A stretch of DNA of 64,000 bases from Saururus chinensis (taxonomy: Eukaryota; Streptophyta; Magnoliopsida; Piperales; Saururaceae), in assembly GCA_035235625.1 (NCBI GenBank), contig CP141150.1, positions 4,960,001 to 5,024,000 of the forward strand, given 5' to 3'. Of the stretch, positions 1 to 12,736 are shown one piece after another. The stretch's first letter is position 1. Each line of letters opens with the position of its first letter. Position numbers and translations under genes: made by a program. The notes beneath the pieces were generated by a model, which was not told where the DNA came from, did no database searches, and saw only the letters and a program-made list of their open reading frames with translations.

Positions 1-204
1 TGAATGTGGTCATCAAGCCATGGTTGTAGTAGCTAGCTATCATTGTTGCCAATTGTCACCGGTGATGGTTGAGTGTAAGTAAATTTTTATTATATACTGG
101 GTAGATAGGGGTATTCTATAAGCAATTGTTTTAGTTGTAGCGGGATAGAGAAATAATGGGGGCTCAAGTATTTCTTGGGGGTAAATAGACATATTCGTTT
201 TTAA

Positions 205-408
205 TACTCTACTATGATAATGAGCCCAATATAAGGAACACATGGGAACTCTTAATATTTGAGATTGACAATGTATGCACATGCTAGCATATATGCGTGT
301 AAACATCATTGATGATAATGTGCACTAGCATGTATGCTAGCGTGTGCGTCATCGATCTTATGGATAAAAGGCTCCCATATATTTCAAGCTCATTGTCATA
401 ATGGAGTA
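205..408. mobile_element. palindromic MITE, copy A
   Basis: A 204-bp sequence whose halves are imperfect inverted repeats. The left end reads TACTCTACTATGATAATGAG and the right end, read in reverse, is TACTCCATTATGACAATGAG. The inner arms carry several ATGCTAGC-like blocks around a centre near 310. It has no coding capacity. A relative lies at 46748-46938. The superfamily is not clear and I could not confirm a target duplication. Confidence 0.5.
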
Positions 409-612
409 TGAAAAACTTATAAGGCTTATATGATTTACCTTGTGCAAGGCTTAGATGATTTACCTTGTGATTACCACACAGAGCAACTGCCTCTCGGGCC
501 CCTCCATGACAAGTTGTATTAACTATCTTTTCTCTTTTATTATAAACCTCTACACATGCACCAACAAATGCCTTTAATATAAGAAAATAAATTAACTAGA
601 GATGTAGCTTTA

Positions 613-1171
613 GGGGTTGTTTGGGTCTTGGATATTTTTAGAAATGGAGGTGGACTTTTTTGGAATTAATTCTAAAAATTCACCGTCGAATGTGAATTAC
701 GGTTTGTAATGAAATTTTTTAGAATATATTCAAATGTTGCATCAAAACTAATTTTAAAACTCCAAACTAATATAACTCTTTATCCTGAATTTGGATATGC
801 ACGTTCTTTGTACTATTACATTCCTAAATTTAAGCTTTATCAAACAAGATCCCACAAGGGTAGGTAATTTTGAACTTTTAAAGTGGACTCCACCTATATG
901 GTAAGCTTCTTGAGGCTCGAATCGATGTAAGAGGTAACTGTTAAAAAATAATATAATATATAATTTTCGAAATGGGAGTTGAGAATCGGAATTGATGGAA
1001 TTACCTCACAAGGTGATTCGGTGATTCTGGCTCAAAATGACTTAGAATCAATTTCTGAATAGAATTTTTAATTTTGCCCACCTTTTACACACAAATATAA
1101 TTTCTATAATTCAAGCCGAATTGGGGCATAATCAACAAAATCTTACAAAGATTCCAACCACAAACAGCCCC
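613..1171. mobile_element. Tourist-like (PIF/Harbinger) MITE
   Basis: A 559-bp non-coding element. Its ends are inverted (GGGGTTGTTTGGG at the left, GGGGCTGTTTGTGG in reverse at the right) and are flanked by TTA at 610-612 and TTG at 1172-1174, close to the TWA target preference of Tourist elements. It is diverged, and no transposase is visible. Confidence 0.55.
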
Positions 1172-1174
1172 TTG

Positions 1175-1824
1175 GTGAGCTACATACGATTATGGACCAG
1201 CAATTTTAACCATAATTTGATGGCGAGGGCTGCATCTTTGGCTAGACATCCTTTTAATATAATTGGGTAGTGTTTTAAGAGCACCTCCCGTCTTGACCCT
1301 AAAGTACACCAATGATAGTCTTGCCAGCATGGCTTAATGGGAAGTATTTTTTGTGTTCCTTATTGACAGGGAGCATAACGTAAAAAATACATGGGAGTTA
1401 CTAATCCAAAAATTTGATAGCTCATGTGTTAATGTTAGGCCAATGATACTAACATAAGTGGATGCACCATAAATTTTAAAAATCAGTGACTTCCGTAAAT
1501 TCCTTATGCAAAGCTTATTGTAAGCATAATTTTTTTTTACGCTTCCAGCTAAATGGGCCCGAGCCGCGTAATCCCGAGTCCGGACCATATAAGTTGTCGG
1601 GTTCAACGCATAAGCCCGAGCCAGGGTAAGCCAGAGTCGGGGCCTCGGGCTTTCGGGCCCCCATTCTCCTCTTCTCCAACACTCACTGATAAAAGGCACC
1701 GCCTGTTTCTTCTTCCCTCTTCGCAAAACCCGAGCCGGGAACCGGGCGGCCGCTTTGATTGCTCCGGGACATCCGGCGACCGGGAGGGAGAGCTTTGTGT
1801 GGAGAAGACAGTGGGGTTGCAGGG
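1175..1824. other. 5' flank of XCT
   Basis: AT-rich to about 1540, then GC-rich towards the start codon. A TATAAG at 1588-1593 is a possible but unproven TATA element. The rest is presumably promoter and 5' UTR. I see no other gene. Confidence 0.4.
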
Positions 1825-3510
1825 ATGGCGGGGATGGGCGACGGGTACGTGGGCACGGCCCAGGACGCGGTCAGGATCAGGAGGCTGGAGAAGCAGCGGG
1901 AGGCGGAGCGCCGCAAAATCCAGGAGCTCAAGAACAAGTCCGCCTCCTCCGGCGGCCAGGCCGGGTTGCTCCAGTTCGGCTCCGGAACCTCCGAGGTCTC
2001 CCCATTTCCCGCTCTTTTTTTTCAGATTTTTTTGATGTACTCCATTTTTCTCTTCCCCCACCTGGCTGGTCCAAATTCCTTTTTTTCAGATGCTGAATTT
2101 AATCAATACTCATCCCAAAGTTTTCATTTTTCTTGTGTTCCTTTTTGTGGATGATTTGGTTCATCTAGGATGGAGCCAATTGTGATTATGGAGAGGATAT
2201 AAGGAGTTTGGGTAGTTTTTAGTAGTGACCCATTTGTTAATTCTTTTGGTATTCTTATTGTATTGTTGTCAGATTCTCGAAAGTGCCTTCAAAAAGGAAA
2301 CTGTTGGTCTGGTAACTAGAGAACAGTATGTTGAGAAGGTATTGTATTTGCAAATATAAAATTGAAGTAAATATGCTGTGAAGTAAGCTGTGTTCATGTG
2401 GTTTTGGGTTCCTTTGTCTGCTAGAGGGTAAATATTAAAACCAAAATTGAAGAGGAAGAGAAGGAAAAGCTTCAGAAATTGCAACAAGAGTAAGTGTAAT
2501 ATCCCATGTTAATTTGTCTAACGTTTTAGTAAAAAGTAAATAGGTTTATTACTATGCCGGTGATTTTGTTGATCTTGTAGAGAAGAAGAGTTTCAATTAC
2601 AGAAGCGGAAAAAGAGGAAGATAAAAGGGTCTTCACGCTTGTCCTTTGCAGATGATATTGAGAATGGGAGTGATGAGGAAGAAGCTGAAAGAGGCAAGCG
2701 CCTTTCAACTTCTGTGCATTTTATTAACAGATACTATTTCATCCTTCAAAGTTAAACTGATTGTTAATCTTTCATTTAGCTTTGATTATGTAGGCCTGTA
2801 GGGTATTTCATGACTAGCAATCTTACAAGTATGGTTGTGTCAATACTAAGAGTAGTTTATATAAAATCTGTCTTGAAGAATAGAATTTTGATGTACTTCC
2901 TTAGGATGGATTACTTGGGAATTATGGTTATTGGATGAGAGGGGAGAATATTAAAGTGAAACAGGAGATGAGTTGGAGAAGAGGAGATTGAGAGAAACCT
3001 GCGAACTACTCAATTAATCCAAATGTCTGCTTACAAAGCTTATGGGCTGAATGCCCTACTTATAGAGCCGGTCTCCCTATCACATTAGTTGAATTCTAAT
3101 CAAACGGAGAAATAAATCAGTGTCTAGGATTAAAAGTAACTTAAGGAAAATCGAATAACCTAATTCTAATGCAAATAGAAATAACTAAAGAAACTTAAGA
3201 CACTAATAATTGGAATGTGCAGTCCCTAGCAGCCCACTGATGGAAGTATGGAACGCTGAAAAGGGCTATAACAAAATTTTCATTTAGTGAGCTGATGTGT
3301 AAGGCCATTGGAAAGTTACTCGGACTTCTCACACTTTTATTTTTCTAAATTTCTTTGAGGATAACTAACTAGGTTGTTGAACCACAATGTGAGAATGATA
3401 GTTAAAATTGGTAAGAAGCAACCTTTTTTAAAGATGTGACTTCTGAGGTGATTCTTGAGGCATTCCACCTCCAATAAGGTCAGCCATAAGCTTCATGAGT
3501 TTTTCTCAGA

Positions 3511-3552
<42 letters not shown>

Positions 3553-6500
3553 CACATATATATAAATATAAAATGAGATTAAAAGACAATAACATTTTAT
3601 GTCTGTGTAATTTCCTATGTGACTATATCTTTTCAACCTTTGACCTCTCTACTATTACTGATTTATCATTAACCAAATTTCATTTGTCCATCAAGTTATC
3701 ATCTTTTAAAATTTACCAATCAGATACTTGTCAACCCAAAACAACGGTCAGAAGCAATTCCATATAATATCAATATGCTTGTCAAGATAACGTCTCTTAC
3801 CAATTAACATTTTTAACCATAAGAATATGCCATGAAGTAGTCAATTATACAATTAACCAATGCATGTAAGAAATTCAACCAATAGAATAGAAATTGAGAT
3901 TTTAGAAAGTGGTTGAAGAAGAGTTAAAAAGAGCCTATGAGAGAGGGAACCATGGTGGATTACATAACACACGCAAACAAAGAGGTGAAGGAGAGAAACA
4001 ACAAAAGAGTGGCTGAGAGAGAGACCAGCAAATGGAAGTGGAGGGAGAAAAATGTTATGAATCGCCATGTTATAGGAGTTTCCTTTTATGGTTTAATTTA
4101 TTATCAGCAGTTTCCTTTCCCTTTATTAGGCTATTTCCAGTAGTTTCCTTCTTTTAATTACGTTGCTGTAGGGAAATAAAGGCCCAGGCCTATAAGTGGC
4201 AAGTGGCAAGGTATGTAAGAGGCTTTGCCCTCCTAATTGAGAATCAATCCGAAAGTTACCCTAATCTGTCTTCTCTCTTCTCCGTCATCTCTCTCTCTTC
4301 CCGTTCTCTCGCCTCAGTCTGGTTCAGAAGAACCAGCAAGGGCTCCCTTACTCCCTTCAGCCAACCTTCTCCCTTGTTAATATCTTGTAAAATGTAGCGT
4401 TTACATCAAAAAAGGAAATGCCACGTTTGATGGCTAGGTGAGGACCATGGGCAGCAATAGCGGAGGTCGTTAAGAGGGTTAATAGAACAAAAAAGAAAAA
4501 CAACAAGAGGGATTAAGGGGGAGAGGAGAGGAGAGGCCCAAAGTGGCTGTGGCTCGTGGGAGTACGCGCATGCACACACGCACGCTCTCAGGAGGCAAGG
4601 AGAAACCCAATACGGGTCAGATGTCCTTACGCATTTGCTTCATAAAAAAACATTGTTTTCTCAGGAGGCATCCTCTTTGTGAGAACAATGTGTCACCCCA
4701 ATGCCTCCAGGTTCTTTGATTTGCACTTTGTTCTTAGGTGCACCTTGAGGCATGCTGCAGAAATTATTTTCTAACACTGGTATTAAGTTTACAAGCTGAA
4801 TCCTGATTGCAAAGTAGTGATCAGCTTTGTATAGTTGAAATGTATAAACCTTTGTCATAGTCTTCTTAGATAATCTTCATTTTCACTAACATTTTATTTG
4901 CAAATATCTATTGGTTGACTCATTAAGGATTATTTTTTTACTTCAAAGGATTTTATTTCATTTTGCTTTCCTTTTATGTTGTTATAATGTTCTCATCTTT
5001 ATGTAGGCATCCAAGAGCCAAAGAGGCTTAGTCAGGGGAAACTAGGAAAGGATCCAACAGTGGAGACAAGCTTTTTACCCGACAGGTATTGCATTTTTAT
5101 CTTAGCTTGCTTGTATTTCCTCCATTATTTGTGTGGTCTTTAAGCTGTGGTATTAGGGGCGCCGAGGATAATTTTTTAGTGAGCGAGAAGCGGAGGAACA
5201 AGCTGAGAGAGAACGATTACGGAAACAATGGCTTCGGGAGCAGGAGCAGATTCGAAGTATCATTTTCCTCTTTATGTTAACTTTTTTTTTACATGAATTT
5301 GAGGATATTATCAAGTGTGTGATTAGATGGTGACTATGTGCAATTTTTTTTATTACAGACTATGTGCAATTAAAACTTTAAATTTCCAACTATAATGGTT
5401 GCTCAATGTGAATCACCGTACTAATAATTTTTTTAGTTTGTAACTAAAGATTATAGATGTGTTCATGTTTGGGAAATCTGAACCATTAATAAATACATAG
5501 AGTTGTGGTTAACTGGTAAGAGTTTTGGTAGGAAGCCTTTAGTTAGCCATCTTCGAAGTCTCTTTTTAAATGATTCAGTCATAACCTTTATTAGATATCC
5601 CATATTTTTCGCATAATTTATTCAAAAGCAAAGGGTTGTCCTGAGTTATTCGTATGTTTTTTTTTTCAGGTGAACCTCTCCAAATCACATATAGCTATTG
5701 GGATGGAACCGGCCATAGGAGAGTGGTCCAGGCCAGTAAAACAATCTATTGCTTGTGGTGTTAATCTAACATCTACAAATATATTTTCTGTACTGAGTTC
5801 ATAGGCATGGGCTTTGGGCGTCCAATATTTCAGGCTCGGAAAGGTGATAGAATTGGAGAATTTCTTCGTGTTGTTCAGCAGCAGCTTGCACCTGAGTTTC
5901 GAGAGATCCGAACAACATCAGTTGAAAATTTACTGTATGTTAAAGAGGATTTGATCATCCCTCATGTGAGTCCTATAATTCTTGGCATGCATTTCTTTGG
6001 ATACTTAAAACACTTAGCTTTGCCTGATTCCATTTCTTTTGCTTGTTTATTGGATTCCTGGAGTCCAGCAACACAGTTTCTATGAGCTGATAGTGAACAA
6101 GGCAAGGGGGAAAAGTGGACCGGTAATAATCTTTAAGAGCCAGTTAATATTTAGATTGTTACCACCTTCTGCCTCTCTTTTCCTCACTTCTGTCTTTTGT
6201 ATATTTGGGAACAAATTTCAATTTTAATGTAAAATAATACCATTGATTCTTGAGAACATCGTTACCAGCTTCTGCCTCTTTTTTTCTTACTTCTATCTTT
6301 TTTATGTTCGGGAACAAATTTCAATTTGTAATGTAAAATAATACTATTGATTCGTGAAAACGTTTTATTTTCTTATAGCTGCTTTAAATCTTTTTGTCTT
6401 CTCATTAGCTCCACTTGTTAAATGTTTTAGAAGGTAATTTATATCATTGACAAAATTTCTGCTTTTCTTTTCTCCAGCTTTTCCATTTTGATGTTCATGA

Positions 6501-6925
6501 GGACGTGAGAACTATTGCAGATGCAACAATTGAGAAAGATGAGGTACCTTATGCAAGATGCCTCCTACTTGTATTGTTTTGTCGTTGTTTGATGAATTTT
6601 CCTGATTCCAAAAATTTCAAATTTAAATAATGAAATCTTGATCTAGTAATCCAACTTATTATTGTTTCTTATCTTATTTGCTCATGCAGTCACATGCTGG
6701 GAAGGTGGTTGAAAGGCATTGGTATGAGAAAAACAAGCATATTTTCCCTGCATCAAGATGGGAGGTATACTCACAGACACACCCTTTTATGTGAATGAGC
6801 CTAGTCAATGATTTTTTTGCTAATGATAACGCCAAAGAAGTATATGTGATGATTTATTTTGTAATTGCTGACAGATATATGATCCAAACAAGAAATGGGA
6901 GCGTTACACCATCCATGGGGATTAG
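1825..6925 (+). CDS. XCT: XAP5 CIRCADIAN TIMEKEEPER (XCT), 12 exons
   Basis: Nuclear XAP5-family protein; in Arabidopsis XCT acts in the circadian clock, light signalling and small-RNA/splicing pathways (family knowledge). Coding exons: 1825-1995, 2273-2338, 2425-2489, 2581-2693, 5007-5085, 5180-5256, 5670-5731, 5834-5965, 6069-6122, 6478-6543, 6690-6764, 6875-6925; the sum is 1011 nt, 336 aa, about the length of the Arabidopsis protein. The start [20 protein letters not shown] matches the family N-terminus. A charged coiled-coil region follows, then a basic patch KRKKRKIKG near residues 108-116, an acidic stretch, and the XAP5 domain from [11 protein letters not shown] (198-208) to ERYTIHGD at the end. 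Introns 4 (2694-5006) and 7 (5732-5833) appear to start with GC rather than GT. Intron 4 is swollen by LTR remnants. The identification is secure; the two GC donors are inferred from protein alignment. Confidence 0.93.
2950..3240 (-). mobile_element. antisense LTR-like remnant in XCT intron 4
   Basis: Read on the minus strand this stretch has the look of an LTR: a TATA-like CTATAAGTAGGGC followed by a pyrimidine-rich leader. No second LTR or coding part is nearby. Its ends are approximate and the family is uncertain; it is a decayed fossil. Confidence 0.35.
3511..3566. repeat. (TC)n(TA)n microsatellite
   Basis: Consecutive TC and then TA dinucleotide runs lie within XCT intron 4. Confidence 0.85.
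4053..4400 (+). mobile_element. gypsy LTR remnant in XCT intron 4
   Basis: It starts with TGTTATGAATC, the same terminus as the LTRs of the gypsy element at 56.9 kb. Like them it has an AGGGAAATAAA block followed by a CT-rich leader (TCTCTCTTCCCG, CTGGTTCAG). No matching partner or coding part is present, so it looks like a decayed solo LTR or LTR fragment, sense to XCT. The right end is approximate. Confidence 0.5.
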
Positions 6926-7325
6926 TCATGCACTGACGGAGCATTGCAGTGTCCTTAGCTTCTGCAATAATCGTCCTGTTCTTACACTTACAAAACTGAA
7001 TTATGGCATCAAACAAAATTTTTGAATGTTTGAATGAAGAAAAGCTTTTCTTATGTCTATGTTTGCCGTGTGCATATAGTATCGGCCTATAGTTGGCATG
7101 CCTTTTTTTAGGGGGACCAATCCCCTCTGGTACGTACAAGGGTACCCATCATATGCACCTGAATATGGAAGCTTTACTTTTTTCATACTAATAGGACTTG
7201 ATAGAAAATGTTATGTATGCTCACGTGACGAGTTCCGATATGGTACGTTGTGTATTCGTGGGAAGTGAGAACCATGGATTTTCAATCCAATGGCTGCTAG
7301 ATAAATTGAAGTTCCTCTAATCATC
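6926..7325. other. XCT 3' flank and left part of duplication copy 1
   Basis: It holds the XCT 3' UTR region. From about 7013 it is the left end of a tandemly repeated unit whose second copy starts near 13573; both share GAATGTTTGAATGAAGAAAA, CCGTGTGCATATAGTATCGG and much more. The unit is cut at 7325 by the gypsy element and resumes at 12737. Confidence 0.8.
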
Positions 7326-7687
7326 TATTATGTCCGTAGTTTATTTATGCTCAGTTAGACGGTTATGTTAGGAATTATGTTGCTTTGATTAATAGTTAGT
7401 TAGTTATGATTTATGTAGTTAGTTGGTTTTTTACTCTATGTAGCTCATTGGTTTAGGGTACCTATTTAGGCACCAAGCATTGTAATTAGAAATTAATTAA
7501 TAAAATATTATCTTTTCTCTCCTCTCCCAACTTCTCTTCCCGAAATTCTTTCTCTATGTGAACATGCACTTGCAAACGGCAAGTGCGATCTCTTTTTTCA
7601 TCTTCCCTTTCACTCTTTCTTGTCCAATCTTCTATTTTCCTCATCTCTTACCCTCGCAGATTCAGTCTCCAAATTCAGAACATAACA
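7326..7687 (+). repeat. 5' LTR of gypsy element 1
   Basis: 362 bp, about 95% identical by eye to 12370-12731. It is followed directly by the primer-binding site. Confidence 0.92.
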
Positions 7688-10600
7688 AATTAGTATTAGA
7701 GCCTTACGATCCTCACCATGACGGGCAAAGTTTACGAATGACGAAATCAGGTAACAGCTGTTGAAGAGGAGTCGCCGGTGGACGTACCAGTAGCCGCCAG
7801 TCCTTCTGTCGCCGTTGAGCCCCTATTCGGCGGGTGGGAACTTGTCCTAGCCACTCTCGCCACGATTTAGACCCAAACCGCGGATTCTCAGCGGGTTTTC
7901 CTCTAGGAATTACGAGCGGATCTTCGTTCGTCTGCCGATCGTCAACAAGCTACGCTGGACCAAATCTGTAAGGATCAAGCGGCATGCCTGGTCGCTTTCA
8001 CCATGAGCCCGGCCCCAGGTCAGCTAGCGACTGCCCCTCCTCCAGCCACTTATCGTTCCCATAGGAAGGGCATCCTTCAGCGCCCGTTTCCCCCGGGAGC
8101 AAGCCGCGACACTCCCTCATTTATGCCGGCTTCCACCACCAGCGATGCCCATAATCCACCTACTGCCGTAGGACCAAGTCACACTCCTCCCATCACAACA
8201 AACAACCACAAATAGCCTCAGGCCCCATTATGGCAAGACAATGATCTGTACAACGACGCAGCAGATGAAGGAATGTATAGCCCAACCTTGAAAGTGAGCA
8301 TAGTTCGTCTAAATTTTCTTGAGTACTCCAATGAAGAAAATCCCAATGAGTGGGTCTCGTGAGCCGAACGTTTCTTCACTTATCAAGGAACACGTCCGGA
8401 TCAACGCGTTCTATTGGCGTACTTTCACCTAAAAGGGGATGCCCTGGTATGGCTTCAGCAGCTTGAACAACAGGAGGAATTGATCACATGGGACTATTTA
8501 GTAGCAAAGCTTTGCGCTTGTTTTGGTCCTAATGAGTATGAGGATTTTGAGTCTCGATTGCATAACGTCTGTCAGACCTCTTCAATCTGTGCCTACCAAA
8601 TTGACTTTGCGCGGTTGGCTACCCGTGTGGATTGGACACCTTCAGCCCTACTTTCTAAATTTGTGAGTGGGCTACGAGAGGACATCCAGGCTGAAGTCCG
8701 ACAATTTGAGCCAGCCAACCTTCGCCAGGTGATCTGTCTCGCTCATATTCAAGAAGAGCGCCTCCAGCATCTTCGTAGGGGCAGTCGTGCCTTACCAATG
8801 GTCCGGCCTTCTCCTCCTGCTGCATCGCCGACCTTAGGACAAGTACGGCGCCTTACACCAGCTCAGATGGAAGACCGACGCTCCCGTGGTTTCTGTTTTA
8901 ATTGTGATGAGCGTTTTGTACCCGGCCACAAATGCAAGCGTCCGGGCTCTGTTTTGATCATGGAAGAAAACATGGACACCGGTGATAATGAGGAGCCAGA
9001 GGATGTTCCCAAAATTTCCATGCATGCATTTGACGGATCTTACGAGCCCCGTACATTTCGAGTGGATGGGTACACCAAACAGCAGGTCATCTTGATTCTC
9101 ATTGACAGTGGCAGCACCCATAACTTTATTAATGACCGGGTGGCTCACAAGATGGGGTGTTCCATTCAGCCGTCCACCTCCTTTGATGTGCTCATTGGTG
9201 ATGGCCGATATCTACAAAGCAAGGGCGTATGTCCATCCATTCCTTTGGTGATCCAGGGTCATATTTTCCATATTGACTTGCTTTTGCTTTCGACTAAAGG
9301 GGCTGATATTGTGCTCGGGGTACAATGGCTCCAGGATCTTGGCCCTATTACCTGGGATTTCAAGCAGCTGCATATGGATTTTCTCCATGGGGATACACAT
9401 TCGTTTATTTGGACAGCAACCAGGTACTCTTCAATTGGCTCAGCCTGTGGATTCTCTTTTTAAGTTTGCTGCCAGGGGTTTATTATTACAGCTCTGCATT
9501 GACACCTTGCCTAAGTCTGATAACCTCCCAGCTGACCTCGTCTCCTTGCTGGCCGATTATGACAATATTTTTCAGGCACCAACTACTCTTCCTCTGGCTC
9601 ATCAGCACGATCACCGTATTCATATACAGCCAGGGTGTCCTCCAGCTAATGTCCGTCCCTATCGGTACCCTCAGGTGCAGAAAGATGAGATTGAGCGATT
9701 GGTGCAAGAGATGCTTACTTCAGGGCTCATCCGACCTAGCACTAGCCAATTTTCTTCTCCAGTGCTTCTTGTCAAAAAAAGATGGCTCATGGTGTTTTTG
9801 CGTGGATTATCATGCCCTAAATGCTATCACTATTAAGGATAAGTACCCGATTCTTGTGATCGAAGAGCTATTGGATGAACTGTCTGGGGCGACTGTCTTT
9901 ACAAAGCTGGATTTGCGTTTAGGGTACCACCAGATTAGGATGCACCCATCGGACATCCATAAGACAGCTTTTAGGACTCATGACGGGCATTATGAATTTA
10001 TGGTCAAGCCATTTGGCCTTTCTAATGCTCCTACTTTTCAGAGCCTGATGAATGATATTTTTCGACCTTATCTGAGATAGTTTGTATTGGTATTTTTTGA
10101 TGATATTTTGATTTATAGCCGCTCTTGGTTGGAACATCTGCAACATCTTCGTGTAGTTTTTTCAGCACTACTCAGTCAGGATCTATTCCTAAAAAAGTCC
10201 AAATGTGCATTTGGATTACCGCAGGTTGACTATCTGGGTCATGTCATCTCAGCTTCTGGGGTATCTATAGATCCTTCAAAGATTGAGGCCATTCTCAAGT
10301 GGCTAACTCCCTCCACTATTCGGGCACTCCGGGGTTTCTTGGGCTTGACAGGATATTATAGGTGCTTTATCCAAGGTTATGGCACATTGGCCACTCCTCT
10401 CATTGCCCTCCTCAAGAAGGGGGCTTTCCATTGGACTTCGGAAGCACAGGTGTCCTTTGATGCTCTTAAGCTGGCCATGTCCTCACCACCAGTGCTTGCA
10501 CTGCCTAACTTCTCCCAACAATTTGTGATTGACAGTGATGCATCCTCACATGGGTTGGGGGCGGTGCTTATGCAAGGAGGCAGGCCCATTGCTTATTTTT

Positions 10601-12369
10601 CTAAGGCCATCTCTGGATGTACTGTGCAGCTCTCCACTTATGAGTTAGAGATGTTAACTATTGTTCACGCAGTCACGAAGTGGAGACCTTATCTTTTGGG
10701 GCGGAAATTTCGAATCCGTACTGATCATCATAGCTTGCGTTATTTTTTGGATCAAAGGGTGGCCACACCTTCTCAACAGAGATGGGTTTCTAAACTCCTT
10801 GGCTATGATTATGACTTGATCTATAAAAAAGGGAGTGACAACCAAGCCGATGATGCACTATCTCGACAGTCTGAGGGCTCTTCCCTTTCTACTTTGTCCA
10901 TGCCGACATTCTCCTTTATGGCTGATTTAATTGAGGCTTATGACCAGGACATGGGGACGGCTTCACTCATTTCTTAGCTGCGTGATGATCCATTAGGCTT
11001 CCCGCCTTTTGTTTTGCAGGGCGATTTACTTCTTTGGAGAGATCGCTTATGGGTTCCGGCTGTCCCTCAGCTACGACAACAACTTCTCCATTATTTACAC
11101 TCTTCACCTATAGCTGGCCATGAGGGGCAATTTCGAACATACAAGCGGATTTCTCAAAGTTGTTATTGGAAGGGCCTCAAGAAAGCTGTCCAGGACTTTG
11201 TTGTTGCATGTGATGTGTGTCAATGAGCTAAGGCCCTTACTTCCTCTCCTGCAGGGTTACTTTAGCCACTACCCATACCGGAGAATGTTTGGGAGGATAT
11301 ATCGATGGACTTCATTGAAGGTTTACCCTTAGTTTAGGGCAAAAGTGTTATTTTTGTGGTCATCGATCGCCTATCCAAATATGCACACTTTTCGCCCCTG
11401 GGACACCCTTACACTGCTGGCCACGTGGCAGATGTTTTCGTGTGGGATATTCTGAGGCTTCATGGTATGCCTCATTCTATAGTCTCCGACCGCGATTCAG
11501 TTTTCTTATCTTAATTTTGGAGTAGTTTCTTCGAGCTACAGGGCACTACTCTGAAAATGAGCACAGCGTACCACCCACAAACAGATGGATAGACGGAGGT
11601 CCTTAACCGCTGCCTTGATATTTGCACTGTTTTGCAGGAGATCATCCTCGCCATTGGCTCTCCCTTCTTCCGTGGGCTGAATGGTCCTATAATACAGCAT
11701 ACCACACAGCACTTGGCCCGACTCCATTTCAGGTGGTTTATGGGCGACCTCCTCCCACACTTCTCTCTTATGTGCCACATCATTCCAATGTGGGGGCCAT
11801 GGATCAATCTTTGCAAGAGCGTGATGAAGACCTTCGCACTCTTAAATTCAGCCTTAAAGCTGCCCAGAACAGAATGAAGCAAATTTATGACCACCGCCAT
11901 ACAGACCGGGAGTTCATGGTTGGAGATTGGGTCTATGTTCGGCTTCAACCTTATCGTCAACTAACTACCTGATCAGCCCGTTATCACAAGCTTCTGCCCC
12001 ATTTTCATGGCCCATACTTAGTTGTTGACAAAGTGGGCAAAGTGGCTTACAAGCTCCAACTGCCGCCAACTGCCCGCATCCATCCAGTCTTCCATGTTTC
12101 CCTTCTACGACGATTTGTGGGGAATCCAACTACCATCACTCTACTATTCTGCCACCATCTCCACTTTCAGATGTTGCCACAACCATCACTCCCGCTTCTA
12201 TTCAGGACACTCGACGTATTCGGCGTAAGGGTCGTCTCGTTACAGAAGTCCTTGTTGCTTGGCGGGATCACCCTTCTGAGGATGCCACCTAGATTCTTGA
12301 AGATGATTTCATCGCACAGTTTCCTAACTTGACGCCTTGAGGACAAGTCGGTTTTCATGGGTGGTGGGG

Positions 12370-12731
12370 TGTTATGTTCGTAGTTTATTTATGCTCAGTT
12401 AGACAGGTATGTTGGGAATTATGTTGCTTTGATTAGTAGTTAGTTAGTTATGATTTATGTAGTTAGTTGGTTTTTTACTCTATGTAGCTCATTGGTTTAG
12501 GGTACCTATTTAGGCACTAAGCGTTGTAATTAGAAATTAATTAATGAAATATTATCTTTTCTCTCCTCTCCCGACTTCTCTTCCCGAAATCCTTTCTCTC
12601 TGTGAACACGCACTTGCAAACAGCAAGTGCGATCTCTTTCTTCATCTCCCCTTTCACTCTTTCTCGTCCAATCTTCTATTTTCCTCATCTCTTACCCTCG
12701 CAGATTCAGTCTCCAAATTCAAAACATAACA
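12370..12731 (+). repeat. 3' LTR of gypsy element 1
   Basis: 362 bp, starting TGTTATG and ending CATAACA. It is preceded by the purine-rich tract GGGTGGTGGGG and followed by the target duplication TCATC. Confidence 0.92.
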
Positions 12732-12736
12732 TCATC

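Larger units (their letters stand above)
7326..12731 (+). mobile_element. Ty3/gypsy LTR retrotransposon fossil (element 1)
   Basis: A 5.4-kb element bounded by 362-bp LTRs and a perfect 5-bp target duplication TCATC (7321-7325 and 12732-12736). The LTR ends are inverted (TGTTATG / CATAACA). A primer-binding site resembling initiator-Met tRNA (TAGTATTAGAGC) follows the 5' LTR at about 7690. The parts run in gypsy order: gag with a CCHC knuckle (about 8220-8950), aspartic protease with IDSGSTHNFI (about 9100-9320), reverse transcriptase (about 9690-10110), RNase H (about 10500-10880), integrase with an HHCC region (about 11090-11800), then an integrase tail. The size and gene order suggest a small chromovirus, perhaps Reina-like (inference). 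It is broken, with roughly ten interruptions. By eye the LTRs differ at about 18 of 362 sites (5%), i.e. about 2-4 million years depending on the rate. It inserted into copy 1 of the TRAP-alpha upstream duplication. Confidence 0.93.
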